DNA from: DASQFQ01 sp963730115
GTDB lineage: Bacteria; Actinomycetota; Thermoleophilia; Solirubrobacterales; Solirubrobacteraceae
DNA: 64,000 nucleotides
Direction: 5' to 3'
Assembly (NCBI GenBank): GCA_963730115.1
Contig: CAVSQM010000006.1
Location: 186,001-250,000, forward strand
The notes below the pieces were generated by a model. It worked only from the letters and a program-made list of their open reading frames with translations. It ran no database searches and was not told the DNA's origin. A program made the translations under genes and the position numbers. Position 1 is the stretch's first letter; every line of letters begins with the position of its first letter. Shown one piece after another: positions 34,109-42,413 of the stretch.

Positions 34109-35199
34109 TAGGTCGTCTTTCCGTCGCGGGCGACGCAGGCGCCCTGGAGCACCTCGTCGTCGAAGTCGAGCTTCAGCTCGTTCTCCTCGCCGGTCATCAG
34201 CTCGAGCAGGGACATCACGTTGCGGGCGTAGAGCTGGGAGGCGTGCTCGGCCATGCGGCTCGGGAGGTTGAGGCGGCCGTCGATGGTGACGCCCCTGTCG
34301 GTGCGGATGACCTCGCCCTGCTGCGTGCCTTCGCAGTTGCCTCCGGCCTCGGCGGCGAGGTCGATGATCACGGATCCGTTGGTCATGTTGGCGACGGCTT
34401 CGGCGGTGATCAGCTTCGGCGCCGGGCGGCCGGGGACGAGCGCTGTGGTGATGACGACGTCGGACTTCGCGATCTGGACCTGGAGCGCCGCGCGCTGGCG
34501 CTGCTGCTCCTCCTCGGTCAGCTCGCGCGCGTAGCCGGTCTCCACGGCCGCATCGGCGATCCCCTCGACCTCGAAGAACTTCGCGCCGAGCGACTGCACC
34601 TGCTCCTTGACCGCCGCGCGGACGTCGAACGCGGTCACGACGGCGCCGAGGCGGCGGGCGGTGGCGATGGCCTGGAGGCCGGCGACACCGGCGCCGAGCA
34701 CGAGCACCTGGGCGGGCTTGATCGTGCCGGCGGCGGTCATCAGCATCGGGAAGAAGCGCGGGAGCTGCTCGGCGGCGGTGAGGACGGCGTGGTAGCCGGA
34801 GACGGTGGCCTGGCTGGAGAGCGCGTCCATCGACTGGGCGCGGGAGATGCGCGGGATCTTCTCCATCGCGAAGCCGGTGACGTGGTGCTGCGCCAGCCGC
34901 TCGATCCCCTCGGCGTCGGTGAGCGGGGCGAGGAAGCCGATGAGGACGCTCCCCTCCCCCAGCCGGCCCGCCTCCTCCGCGTTCGGCGCGATCACCTTCA
35001 CCACCGCGTCCGCGCTCCAGGGATCCCCGGTCGTGGCTCCGGCCTCAGTGAAGAGGTCGTCCGGCAGCCCGGCGCCGGCGCCGGCGCCCGGCTCGATCAC
35101 CACCTCGTGCCCCTGCCCGGTGAGCTTGCGCACGATCTCGGGCACGAGCGCGACACGGCGCTCGCCGGGGGCCGTCTCGGTGGGGACTCCGATCCGCAA
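34108..35199 (-). CDS. pntAA: NAD(P) transhydrogenase alpha subunit, NAD-binding part
   Basis: Soluble NAD(H)-binding part of the split alpha subunit, 363 residues. Motifs: RIGVPTETAPGERRVALVPE at the N-terminus, MEKIPRISRAQSMDALSSQA, the NAD motif VLGAGVAGLQAIATARRLGA and VIIDLAAEAGGNCEGT. I set the start at TTG 35199 (LRIGVPTET), because homologues begin there and no ATG or GTG lies between it and the upstream stop. It begins 23 bases after the stop of the EcfS-fusion gene, so the riboswitch transcript may read through into pnt. Confidence 0.92.
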   Translation of the reverse strand: MRIGVPTETAPGERRVALVPEIVRKLTGQGHEVVIEPGAGAGAGLPDDLFTEAGATTGDPWSADAVVKVIAPNAEEAGRLGEGSVLIGFLAPLTDAEGIERLAQHHVTGFAMEKIPRISRAQSMDALSSQATVSGYHAVLTAAEQLPRFFPMLMTAAGTIKPAQVLVLGAGVAGLQAIATARRLGAVVTAFDVRAAVKEQVQSLGAKFFEVEGIADAAVETGYARELTEEEQQRQRAALQVQIAKSDVVITTALVPGRPAPKLITAEAVANMTNGSVIIDLAAEAGGNCEGTQQGEVIRTDRGVTIDGRLNLPSRMAEHASQLYARNVMSLLELMTGEENELKLDFDDEVLQGACVARDGKTT

Positions 35200-35222
35200 G
35201 GGTCGGGAACCGTACCCGAACG

Positions 35223-36944
35223 TCAGCCGATCAGGACGCCGGTCACGAAGCCCGCGGCGTGGGCGGTGGCCTCCACGGTGGCGGCGAGCCGGGGTGGCGC
35301 CGCGGGGCTCACGCGGGCCTTCGAAGCCGCCTGGGGAGCGGGCGTCGGGCGCGTCACGGGCTTCGGTGTCGGGGTCGGAGTCGGGGTCGGGGTCGGTGCG
35401 GGAGCTGCCTTCCGCGCCCGCGGCACCGGGGCGAGCGGGAACGGCTTGCGGGCGAGCGCCGCGACCGCCTGGGCGGTCACCCACACGGGGGTCTGGCGGC
35501 TGGTGCGCGAGTACTGGACCTGGCCGCTCGGGGCGGTGAGCGAGCGCAGGTAGGCGATCGGGGACGTCGCGCCGTTGCGGCGCTGGCGGTCCGGGTTCCG
35601 GCCGGCGGCCACGAGCGCCTGGACCGCCCACGCCGTCGACTGCGCGTTGGAGGGCCCGCCGGGCTGCAGCGGGTAGCCGCCGTCCGGGTTCTGGCGGCGG
35701 GCGAGGAAGCGAGCCGCCCGGCGGACGGTCGGCGTCCCGCGCCGCCCTGCGGCGACGAGCGCCTGCAGCGCGGCGCCGGTGTCGTCGATACCGGAGGCCG
35801 CCCCCTTCCCCGCGAAGTTGAAGCCGCCGTCGCGGTTGGCCTCGGGCGCGATCCAGCGCGCGGCGCGCTTGACGGTGCCGCCGTGGCCGCCTGTCGCGCG
35901 CAGCGCGAAGATCGCGAACGCGGTCGTGTTGACGCGGTTGGCGAACGAGCCGTTGCCGCGGCGCCGCGCCAGCAGCTCCTTCACGAGGTCGCGGCTGCCG
36001 ATCCGCGCAGGCAGGCCGGCGGCGCGGAGCAGCATGATCGTGCGCGTGGTGTCGCCGAGATCGGCGCTCCGGGACGGTGGGTGGGCGCGGACGTAGGCGA
36101 TGACGTCGTCGCCCCCGCGGCTGACGTCACGGGGGTTCTTGCCGGCGGCCGCGATCCCCAGGCCTACCCAGCTCGTGTGGAGCCCGGTCGAGCGCTGGCC
36201 CTTGTCGCCGCCGAAGCCGCCGTCGCGGTTCTGGGTGCTCTGGAGCCACTGCAGCGGCGTCGCGGCCTCGGCGGCGCGCGGCGCGGCGGCGGCGAGGACA
36301 AATGCGGCGAGGAGCGAGGCCACCAGGGCCGGCGCGGGCCGCCAGGTGACCTCGAACCGCTGCCGGTAGCGGGTGAGCGCGCGCACGAGCGCGGGGCCGA
36401 AGACGAGGCAGAAGAGGACGTTGCCGATCACGTGGGCGAGGTCGAACGGCAGCGAGGTGACGAAGTAGGCCCAGAGCTTGGCGAGGCTGTGGTCGCCGGA
36501 GTAGGTCACCCACAGGTGCAGGTTCATCACGACGCCGTAGCCCGCGCCGGCGGCCGCGCACGCGACGGCGAGGCTCGTCCGCCCGAGCTCGCGCCCGAAC
36601 GCGCGTGCGAGCAGCGCGCCGGCCACCCCGACCCCTCCCCACGCGCACATCTGCCACGGCGTCCACGGCCCCTGGCCGAAGAAGACGTTGCTGGCGAGCG
36701 CGGCGACGGCCCCGACCGCGAAGCCGGGCGCGCCGCCGAGCGCGTAGCCGGTGAGCAGCACGATGTCGGTGGTCGGCTTGACGTTGGGCAGCGGGGCGAA
36801 GGCGATCCGTCCCAGCGCGGCGAGCGCGGCGAGCGTCGCCACCAGGGCGAGCACGCGCGCGGAGGGATGCGACCGCTCGTACCACGCGAACCCCGCGACG
36901 AGCGCGAGGCCGAGGACGATCAGGGACGCGGCGAGCCAGCTCAT
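35223..36944 (-). CDS. EcfS substrate-binding component fused to an alpha/alpha-toroid repeat domain
   Basis: A 573-residue two-part protein. Residues 1-205 form an ECF transporter S component with about six helices and the block PNVKPTTDIVLLTGYALGGA followed by SNVFFGQGPWTPWQM. A further helix (ALVASLLAAFVLAAAAPRAAEA) resembling a signal peptide leads to an outside domain of prenyltransferase/squalene-oxidase-type repeats: LQSTQNRDGGFGG, EANRDGGFNFAGK and RRQNPDGGYPLQPG with TAWAVQALVAAG. This is the fold of the alpha domain of animal transcobalamin and intrinsic factor. A PTPTPT linker and a final hydrophobic stretch end the protein. Cobalamin as substrate is inferred from the upstream riboswitch. 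It overlaps the ECF ATPase gene by four bases (ATGA). Confidence 0.8.
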   Translation of the reverse strand: MSWLAASLIVLGLALVAGFAWYERSHPSARVLALVATLAALAALGRIAFAPLPNVKPTTDIVLLTGYALGGAPGFAVGAVAALASNVFFGQGPWTPWQMCAWGGVGVAGALLARAFGRELGRTSLAVACAAAGAGYGVVMNLHLWVTYSGDHSLAKLWAYFVTSLPFDLAHVIGNVLFCLVFGPALVRALTRYRQRFEVTWRPAPALVASLLAAFVLAAAAPRAAEAATPLQWLQSTQNRDGGFGGDKGQRSTGLHTSWVGLGIAAAGKNPRDVSRGGDDVIAYVRAHPPSRSADLGDTTRTIMLLRAAGLPARIGSRDLVKELLARRRGNGSFANRVNTTAFAIFALRATGGHGGTVKRAARWIAPEANRDGGFNFAGKGAASGIDDTGAALQALVAAGRRGTPTVRRAARFLARRQNPDGGYPLQPGGPSNAQSTAWAVQALVAAGRNPDRQRRNGATSPIAYLRSLTAPSGQVQYSRTSRQTPVWVTAQAVAALARKPFPLAPVPRARKAAPAPTPTPTPTPTPKPVTRPTPAPQAASKARVSPAAPPRLAATVEATAHAAGFVTGVLIG

Positions 36945-38539
36945 GGCACGACGACCTCCCGCTCCGGGCTCCTCAGCCGCTCGGCTCCCTCGGCGGGCAG
37001 CAGCGCGCCGCCGCCGAGGATGCGGGCGGTCTGCGTCGCGAAGTACCAGCCGCCGCCGAGGACCTCGGCGGTCGGCGCGTCGGCCACGGGCGCGCCGTCG
37101 CCGAGCAGGACGGTCCGCTCGGACCACTCGGCGGCGAACTCCGCGTCGTGGGTGGCGACCAGCACCGCGGCCCCGCCCGCGGCGAGCGCGCGGAGGTGAG
37201 CGGAGAGCGCGTCCTTGTGGGCGCGGTCCATGCCGCGGGTCGGCTCGTCGAGGCAGACGGCCGCCGGCGCCGCACCCTCCAGCACGATCGCGAGCGCGAG
37301 CCGCTGCCGCTCGCCGCCGGAGAGGTCGCGCGGATGACGGTCGGCGAGGTGCTCGAGGCCCGAGCCGGCCGGCAGATCGTCCCCCACCCGCTCGGCGACG
37401 AGGTAGTCGCCGGGGTTCTGCATCAGCAGCGAGACGCGCCCACCGCGCCGGACGCGGCCGCGCGTCGGCTCGGCGAGGCCGGCGGCGAGCCGCAGCAGCG
37501 TCGACTTGCCGGCCCCGTTGCGCCCCATCAGCGCCACCCGCTCGCCCGGCGCGAGCGCGAAGTCGACGCCCCGCAGCACCGCGGGCCCGCGCGGGATCTC
37601 GAACCAGACGCGCTCGAAGGCGAGCGCGGGAGGGGTCTTGGGCCGGCGGCGAAGCCGCGCGCGGGCTGAGGGTGGGCCGTCGGCGCCCGCCACCGAAGGC
37701 AGCCCTCCGGCGCGCGCCGCGGCGGCCAGCCCGCGGGCCCGCAGCGCCGCGCGGGCGTCCTTCACGGCGACCGGGGGCGGTGTGAGGCCGGCGGCGGCGA
37801 ACAGGCGGGCGCCCGGGGTCTGGAGCTCCGGCGGGGCCTGCTCGAGGAAGCCCCGCGGGTCGGCGTCGATCGTCACCGCGCCGGCCTCGAGCGCGATCAC
37901 GCGGTCGGCGGCGGCGAGGCAGCGCTCGAGCCGGTGCTCGGCGAGCACGACCGCGGTGCCCCACTCCTCGTTGACGCGGCGGAGGACGCCGAGGAGCTCG
38001 TCGCCTGCGACCGGGTCGAGCTGCGAGGTCGGCTCGTCGAGCAGCAGCAACCGCGGCCGGCCGGCCAGCGCCGCGCCCAGCGCGACCCGCTGGAGCTCGC
38101 CGCCGGACAGCTCGTGCGTCGAGCGGTCGAGGATGCCTGCCACGCCGAGCGCGAGCGCAGCCTCCTCGACGCCGCGGGCGACCGCCGCCTCGCTCCAGCC
38201 GCGGTTCTCGAGCGGGAACGCGAGCTCGGCGCGCACCGTGCCCATCACGACCTGCGTCTCGGGGTCCTGGAACAGCGAGCCGGCGACCGCGGAGAGCTCG
38301 GCCGGGCCGTGCTCGCGCGAGTCGAGCCCACCCGCGACCAGCCGCCCCGCGAACTCCCCGCCGTGGAAGTGCGGCACCAGCCCGGCGGCGGCACGCAGGA
38401 GCGTCGACTTGCCCGACCCGGAGCCACCCGCGAGCACGACGAACTCGCCCGGCTCGACGCGGAGGGAGACGTCGGCGAGCGCCGGCCGCGGCGCGTCGGG
38501 ATACGTGTAGGTGACGCGGTCGAGGACGAGCTCGCTCAT
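36941..38539 (-). CDS. Fused double ECF ATPase (EcfA-EcfA')
   Basis: Energy-coupling ATPase of an ECF importer, with both ABC domains in one 532-residue chain. Domain 1 has Walker A GGSGSGKSTLLR, Q-loop FQDPETQVV, signature LSGGELQRVALG and Walker B LLLLDEPTSQLD. Domain 2 has GRNGAGKSTLL, QNPGDYL, LSGGERQRLALA and VCLDEPTRGMD. The Q-loop patterns are those of ECF ATPases. A Pro/Arg-rich linker of about 60 residues joins the halves. It overlaps ecfT and the EcfS fusion by four bases at each end, so the subunits are translated together. Confidence 0.92.
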   Translation of the reverse strand: MSELVLDRVTYTYPDAPRPALADVSLRVEPGEFVVLAGGSGSGKSTLLRAAAGLVPHFHGGEFAGRLVAGGLDSREHGPAELSAVAGSLFQDPETQVVMGTVRAELAFPLENRGWSEAAVARGVEEAALALGVAGILDRSTHELSGGELQRVALGAALAGRPRLLLLDEPTSQLDPVAGDELLGVLRRVNEEWGTAVVLAEHRLERCLAAADRVIALEAGAVTIDADPRGFLEQAPPELQTPGARLFAAAGLTPPPVAVKDARAALRARGLAAAARAGGLPSVAGADGPPSARARLRRRPKTPPALAFERVWFEIPRGPAVLRGVDFALAPGERVALMGRNGAGKSTLLRLAAGLAEPTRGRVRRGGRVSLLMQNPGDYLVAERVGDDLPAGSGLEHLADRHPRDLSGGERQRLALAIVLEGAAPAAVCLDEPTRGMDRAHKDALSAHLRALAAGGAAVLVATHDAEFAAEWSERTVLLGDGAPVADAPTAEVLGGGWYFATQTARILGGGALLPAEGAERLRSPEREVVVP

Positions 38540-39399
38540 CGGCCGATCCCTCTCCGGTCGGCGAAGGGGAGCAGGGCCACCGCTATGAGCGCAGCCGCAA
38601 GACCGAGGTCGGCGCCGTCGAGCGGCGCAACCAGCTGCGGGTACGCCGAAAACGCCTCCCAGCCGCCCACGGCGGCGGCCACGCCGAGCGCGGCGAGCAC
38701 GAGCGTGGACGCGGCGAACGCGACGTCGTGCCGCGACCATGGCCGCCGCCGCCGCGCCGGGCGCGCGGAGCCGCCGTAGCCGCGCACCTCGAGCGTCGCG
38801 GCTACGTCGACCGCGCGGTCGAGCGCCCCCGACGTCACCGCCCGCGCCAGCGCCAGCTTCGAGGCCGGCTCCCCCGGCCGGCAGCGCTGCGCGTCGCGGA
38901 AGCGCCGGGCGTCGCGGGCGAGGACCGGGACCATCCGCGTCGCCAGCGCCGCGGTCAGCGCGGAGCGGAACGAGAAGCGGCGGAACGCGCGCAGCAGCTC
39001 GTCCGGGTCGACCGCCGCGGAGTGCAGCGCGAAGCAGGCAATCACGATCAGGGCGCGCAATCCGAGGATGCCGCCGTAGAGCGTCGCCTCGAGCGTGACG
39101 TCGACCTCCCCCAGCGGCGGGAGCTCGCCGAGCCGAGCGATCACCGTGAGCCCGTCGCGCACCACGAACGCGTTGACCGCCGCGATCAGCAGCGCGAACG
39201 GCAGCCCCCACATCAGCGCGCGGGCCACGACGTCGCCCACCCGCGCGCCGACCGCCGCGCCGAGCACCGCGAGCAGCACGGCGCCGAGGAGCAACGGATG
39301 CTCGAACGACAGCGCCACGCCCGCGAGCACGATGCAGAACAGCGACGCGACGCCCGCTCGCGCGGCATGGAGCGGGCTGGCGCGCCGCCGGTAGGTCAC
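38536..39399 (-). CDS. EcfT (CbiQ-family) transmembrane coupling protein
   Basis: T component of an ECF importer, 287 residues with five to six helices. The long cytoplasmic coupling helices carry the family Ala-Arg-Gly-type motifs ATRMVPVLARDARRFRDAQR and LEVRGYGG (usually EARGF/Y). The GTG at 39399 overlaps the upstream lipoprotein stop (GTGA), and the ORF frame upstream of it is shadow. Together with EcfA and EcfS it completes the transporter. Confidence 0.88.
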   Translation of the reverse strand: MTYRRRASPLHAARAGVASLFCIVLAGVALSFEHPLLLGAVLLAVLGAAVGARVGDVVARALMWGLPFALLIAAVNAFVVRDGLTVIARLGELPPLGEVDVTLEATLYGGILGLRALIVIACFALHSAAVDPDELLRAFRRFSFRSALTAALATRMVPVLARDARRFRDAQRCRPGEPASKLALARAVTSGALDRAVDVAATLEVRGYGGSARPARRRRPWSRHDVAFAASTLVLAALGVAAAVGGWEAFSAYPQLVAPLDGADLGLAAALIAVALLPFADRRGIGR

Positions 39400-40355
39400 G
39401 GGTTCGTCCCGCTGACGGTGTCCTCCACCTGCGCGGTCGCCGGCAGCGGGAGCGGCACCTCGCGCCCGTTCTCGAGCGCCACGGCGAAGTGATCCTTCAG
39501 GCGCTCTTCCACCAGCGCCGCCGCTGCGGACGCCACGCCGACCTGGTCGGTGCCCGTCACCACCCACGTCGGCTGCTGGTCGAGGAACTGCGTCGCGGCG
39601 ACGAGCCCCGCGCCCTCGCGCAGGGTCCGCACCGGCCGACCCCGCGGGTCGAGCAGCTCGAGCGACTTCCCCGACGCCGCGGGCCGCGCGAACACGCCCG
39701 AGACCTTCGGCCCCTGCTCGAGCCGGCGCACCGCCGGATCGTCGCGCACCTCGACCCACCGCCCCACCAGCAGCCGCAGCAGGCCCGGGCCCGGGCTCAC
39801 GCCGAGCGGCCCCGAGCCGCCGACCTGCACGCCCGCCTCCTCGAGCCGCTCGCGCACCTCGCGGCACTCGCGCTGCGCGTCGCCGGCGCAGTCGATCCGC
39901 ACCGGCGTCTTCTTCCCCTGCGGGCCGGACAGGAACGGCTCGGGGAACGAGCCGACCACGGCCGGGATCCGCATCGCTGCGCCCCAGTCGTGGTGGTCCC
40001 ACCACACGCGGTCGCCCGGCTCGAGCCGCCGCGACGCCGCGCCCTCGCCGGCCTCGATCCCGTTCACGTAGTAGAACCAGTCGACCGGGCGCCCGCTCCT
40101 CCGCCCGCCGGAGACGCCGTCGATCTCCTGCACGAAGCCGCCGCCGTAGCGCGTCTCGACGTCGAACTCGCGCTGCAGCTGCCGCATCACGGTCTCGCCG
40201 CCGGGGATCGTCTTGCGCGTGTCGCGCCCGACCTCCTCGGCGCCGAAGTTGCGCGAGACGGTGAGCTCGGTGCCCGCCGTCGACGACTCGCCCGCGCCCA
40301 GGCCGCAACCGGCGAGGGCGAGGACGAGCGCGAGGAGCACGAGCAGCCGCTTCAC
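39396..40355 (-). CDS. DUF4430-like lipoprotein of the cobalamin-riboswitch operon
   Basis: A 319-residue lipoprotein: signal core LLVLLALVLALAGCG with the lipobox Cys near residue 17. Residues 30-140 form a DUF4430-type domain with TVMRQLQREFDVETRYGGGF and RPVDWFYYVNGIE, then LEPGDRVWWDHHDW. This domain is the beta domain of transcobalamin and intrinsic factor, which closes over bound cobalamin. The remaining 170 residues are a mixed alpha/beta region with no match I can name. The GTG at 40355 overlaps the preceding stop. It is likely anchored to the outer face, close to the EcfS fusion. Confidence 0.78.
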   Translation of the reverse strand: MKRLLVLLALVLALAGCGLGAGESSTAGTELTVSRNFGAEEVGRDTRKTIPGGETVMRQLQREFDVETRYGGGFVQEIDGVSGGRRSGRPVDWFYYVNGIEAGEGAASRRLEPGDRVWWDHHDWGAAMRIPAVVGSFPEPFLSGPQGKKTPVRIDCAGDAQRECREVRERLEEAGVQVGGSGPLGVSPGPGLLRLLVGRWVEVRDDPAVRRLEQGPKVSGVFARPAASGKSLELLDPRGRPVRTLREGAGLVAATQFLDQQPTWVVTGTDQVGVASAAAALVEERLKDHFAVALENGREVPLPLPATAQVEDTVSGTNP

Positions 40356-41056
40356 CGCACCCGCACCCGCTTCGGCCACGACCGAACCATGCCGCCATGT
40401 TCGGCCGTCAGCCGCGCCATGCCCGCCTCCAGGGCCACCACCTGCGCCGTCCCGGCGGCATCCGTGACCGCACTCGCGGAGCCCAGTCGCACCGTCGCGC
40501 CCGCCACCGGCACCCCGCGCCCGTTGTCGTCGTAGCCGCGCACCGTCACCGGCAGCATCGCGCCCGGCGCAACCGTCGAGGGCGACGACGCCTCCAGCGT
40601 CCGCTGGCACGCCTCGCCACGGTCCTGGAGACACCAGAACCACAGCACCCGCGCGCCAGGCCGCAAACGCCCGCGCCCGAACGGCCCGGACGGGTCGGCC
40701 GCGCCTGTCGTGCCCGCCCGGCGGCCGACCTTGTAGACCCACCCGGCGTCACCGCGTGCGCGGTCCGAGCCCACGCGCGTCACGTAGAGCGCCCCCGCGT
40801 CGCGCGGCGAGCGGCCGCAGGACCCGTAGTCCCGGAGCCGCAACGCCAGCCGCGTGCCGGCGAGCACGGAGAGCGGCGTCGCGCGGCCGACCGCGCAGCG
40901 CCGCCCGCCCACCTTCACCGACCGCGACTTCAGCGTCACCGGCCCTGGCTCGCGCAGCACGCGCTGCTTCCCGACGACCATCAGGTCGACGGTCGCCGCC
41001 TCGGCCGGGACGGCCCAGACCGAGAACGCGAGCAGGAGCACGAGCAGCCGCCGCAT
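40352..41056 (-). CDS. Secreted DUF4430-like protein
   Basis: A 234-residue exported protein with signal peptide MRRLLVLLLAFSVWAVPAEA. The central region GDAGWVYKVGRRAGTTGAAD, then FGRGRLRPGARVLWFWCL, matches the GWxYxVN...GDxVxW layout of DUF4430 domains, although the Asn is replaced. The C-terminal 80 residues are a carboxypeptidase-regulatory-like beta domain (RGVPVAGATVRLGSASAVTD). The ATG follows the TAG stop of the upstream gene with no gap. Cys pairs (RCAVG, YGSCG, WFWC, EACQR) could form disulfides. Confidence 0.7.
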   Translation of the reverse strand: MRRLLVLLLAFSVWAVPAEAATVDLMVVGKQRVLREPGPVTLKSRSVKVGGRRCAVGRATPLSVLAGTRLALRLRDYGSCGRSPRDAGALYVTRVGSDRARGDAGWVYKVGRRAGTTGAADPSGPFGRGRLRPGARVLWFWCLQDRGEACQRTLEASSPSTVAPGAMLPVTVRGYDDNGRGVPVAGATVRLGSASAVTDAAGTAQVVALEAGMARLTAEHGGMVRSWPKRVRVR

Positions 41057-42172
41057 CTAGCGCACCCGGAACCGCACCCGCGTGACCGCGCCGCGGTTGA
41101 ACGCCCCGTCGATCGCCTTCGCCTCGAGCACGTAGCGCCCGCGCCCCAGCCGCTTCGGCAGCAGGTAGGACCACTCGGCCCGGTCGCCGATCTTGAAGAA
41201 CGACCCGCGCCGCCCGCAGCGCATCGGGCGGAACCGCTCACGCGAGCCCGAGAAGTACGAGCACTTGCCCCGGACCCGCCGCGTCAGCTTCAGCTTGACC
41301 GCCTGCAGACCCGACGGGTCGGAGGCCACGACGCCGCTGAGCCGCCGCGGCGCCCGTCGGCGGGAGAACACCGCGCCGTTCTTCAGCGCCAGCGTCATCG
41401 CCGGCGCCACGGTGTCGTTCGCCGCCGGTCCGGCGCCGCCGCCACCGGTCGTCGAGCTGTTGCAGAACCCGTCGTTGCCCTCGCTCACGCAGAGGCGCAG
41501 CCGGTTCGACCGGATCGCGGCGGCCTTGGTCGCCTTGAAGTCCTGCTCGCCCCGCTGGGAGAACGGCCCGATGAGCGCCGTGCCGTCGGCGCCGGTGGTG
41601 CGCCCGCCGACGCTCGCGCCGGAGACCGGGGCCCCGGTGGCGGCATCGGTGACCTTGACCGTCGCCGTCTGGCCCGGGCGGCCGGTGGCGGGTCCGCTGA
41701 GGGCGAGCACGCGATCCTCGAAACGGGCATAGGCGAACAGGACGTCATCGCCAGGGCCGACCGGGTCGCCGCACGAGCCGACGTTCGCGCTCACCCCGTT
41801 CTTGTACTCCGCGAGATAGCGCTGCGTGCCCGCGTCATACGCGACGTTCTCACCGGCCACCTGGTTGATCGTGGGGTTGCCGAACTGGTCGGACCAGTCG
41901 CCGGCGATCGCGAGCCCCGACGCGACGAGCGCGGCGCCGCGCGTGGGCGCCGGCGACGGGCTCGTGCCGGCGTTCGCCGCGGTGCCGTCGCACTGGTGCT
42001 CGACTCCGCCGGTGAAGTGGAACGTGCGCACATCGGTGGTGACCGGGCCTTCGAAGAGCGTGCCGTTGGCGCCTTCGACCCGCAGGTCGACCGTCACGGG
42101 CGCTGCGAACGCCGACGGCACGAGGACGAGCACCGCAAGACCGGCCGCCAGGCCGGTAGATCGCTTGAGCAT
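41057..42172 (-). CDS. Secreted DUF4430-like protein, first gene after the cobalamin riboswitch
   Basis: A 371-residue exported protein with signal sequence GLAAGLAVLVLVPSAFAAP. The N-terminal 140 residues show a DUF4430-like pattern (VTVDLRVEGANGTLFEGPVT, LAEYKNGVSANVGSCG, GPGDDVLFAYARF). Next come a short Ig-like domain (GAPVSGASVGGRTTGADGTA), a Cys-containing linker and a basic C-terminal beta domain (VASDPSGLQAVKLKLTRR, GRYVLEAKAIDGAFNRG). The ATG at 42172 is preceded by AAAGGGGTGG. It lies 42 bases after the 3' end of the riboswitch and begins a six-gene overlapping chain. Confidence 0.72.
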   Translation of the reverse strand: MLKRSTGLAAGLAVLVLVPSAFAAPVTVDLRVEGANGTLFEGPVTTDVRTFHFTGGVEHQCDGTAANAGTSPSPAPTRGAALVASGLAIAGDWSDQFGNPTINQVAGENVAYDAGTQRYLAEYKNGVSANVGSCGDPVGPGDDVLFAYARFEDRVLALSGPATGRPGQTATVKVTDAATGAPVSGASVGGRTTGADGTALIGPFSQRGEQDFKATKAAAIRSNRLRLCVSEGNDGFCNSSTTGGGGAGPAANDTVAPAMTLALKNGAVFSRRRAPRRLSGVVASDPSGLQAVKLKLTRRVRGKCSYFSGSRERFRPMRCGRRGSFFKIGDRAEWSYLLPKRLGRGRYVLEAKAIDGAFNRGAVTRVRFRVR

Positions 42173-42213
42173 GAAGATGAGCCACCCCTTTCCACGAGGG
42201 CATCCGGCTTGGT

Positions 42214-42378
42214 GGTCGGAGGGAGGTCTCCTGGCTTCCGGGCCCGACCGATCCGCGCCTTCCCGGCCCGCACGTGGCGGGCCAGTGGCCTGCGGCTCGC
42301 AGCCGCTCGCGTTCGGCATCCCCGGTCACAGTGGCGGGTCCGCGCCGGTCTCTCACCGGCTTCCCTGATCCACCGACC
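42214..42378 (-). promoter_or_regulatory. Cobalamin riboswitch
   Basis: On the minus strand the leader carries the adenosylcobalamin aptamer landmarks in order: AGGGAAGCCGGTGAGAGACC, then GACCCGCCACTGTGACCGG, then GGCCACTGG, and finally the B12-box-like GAAGCCAGGAGACC. The terminal P1 stem pairs GGTCGG (42378-42373) with CCGACC (42219-42214). It ends 42 bases before the secreted DUF4430-like gene, so it should shut off the ECF operon when cobalamin is plentiful. The divergent adenosyltransferase gene starts only 36 bases beyond its 5' end. Confidence 0.93.
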
Positions 42379-42413
42379 CTGGTCGGGCGGGATGTTACCG
42401 TCCGCCGGACCAC

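Noticed and set aside
35340..35410. Simple-sequence repeat as a phase-variation tract
   Set aside because: The repeat encodes the PTPTPT linker of the EcfS fusion in imperfect hexamers; these keep the frame, so on/off switching is unlikely.
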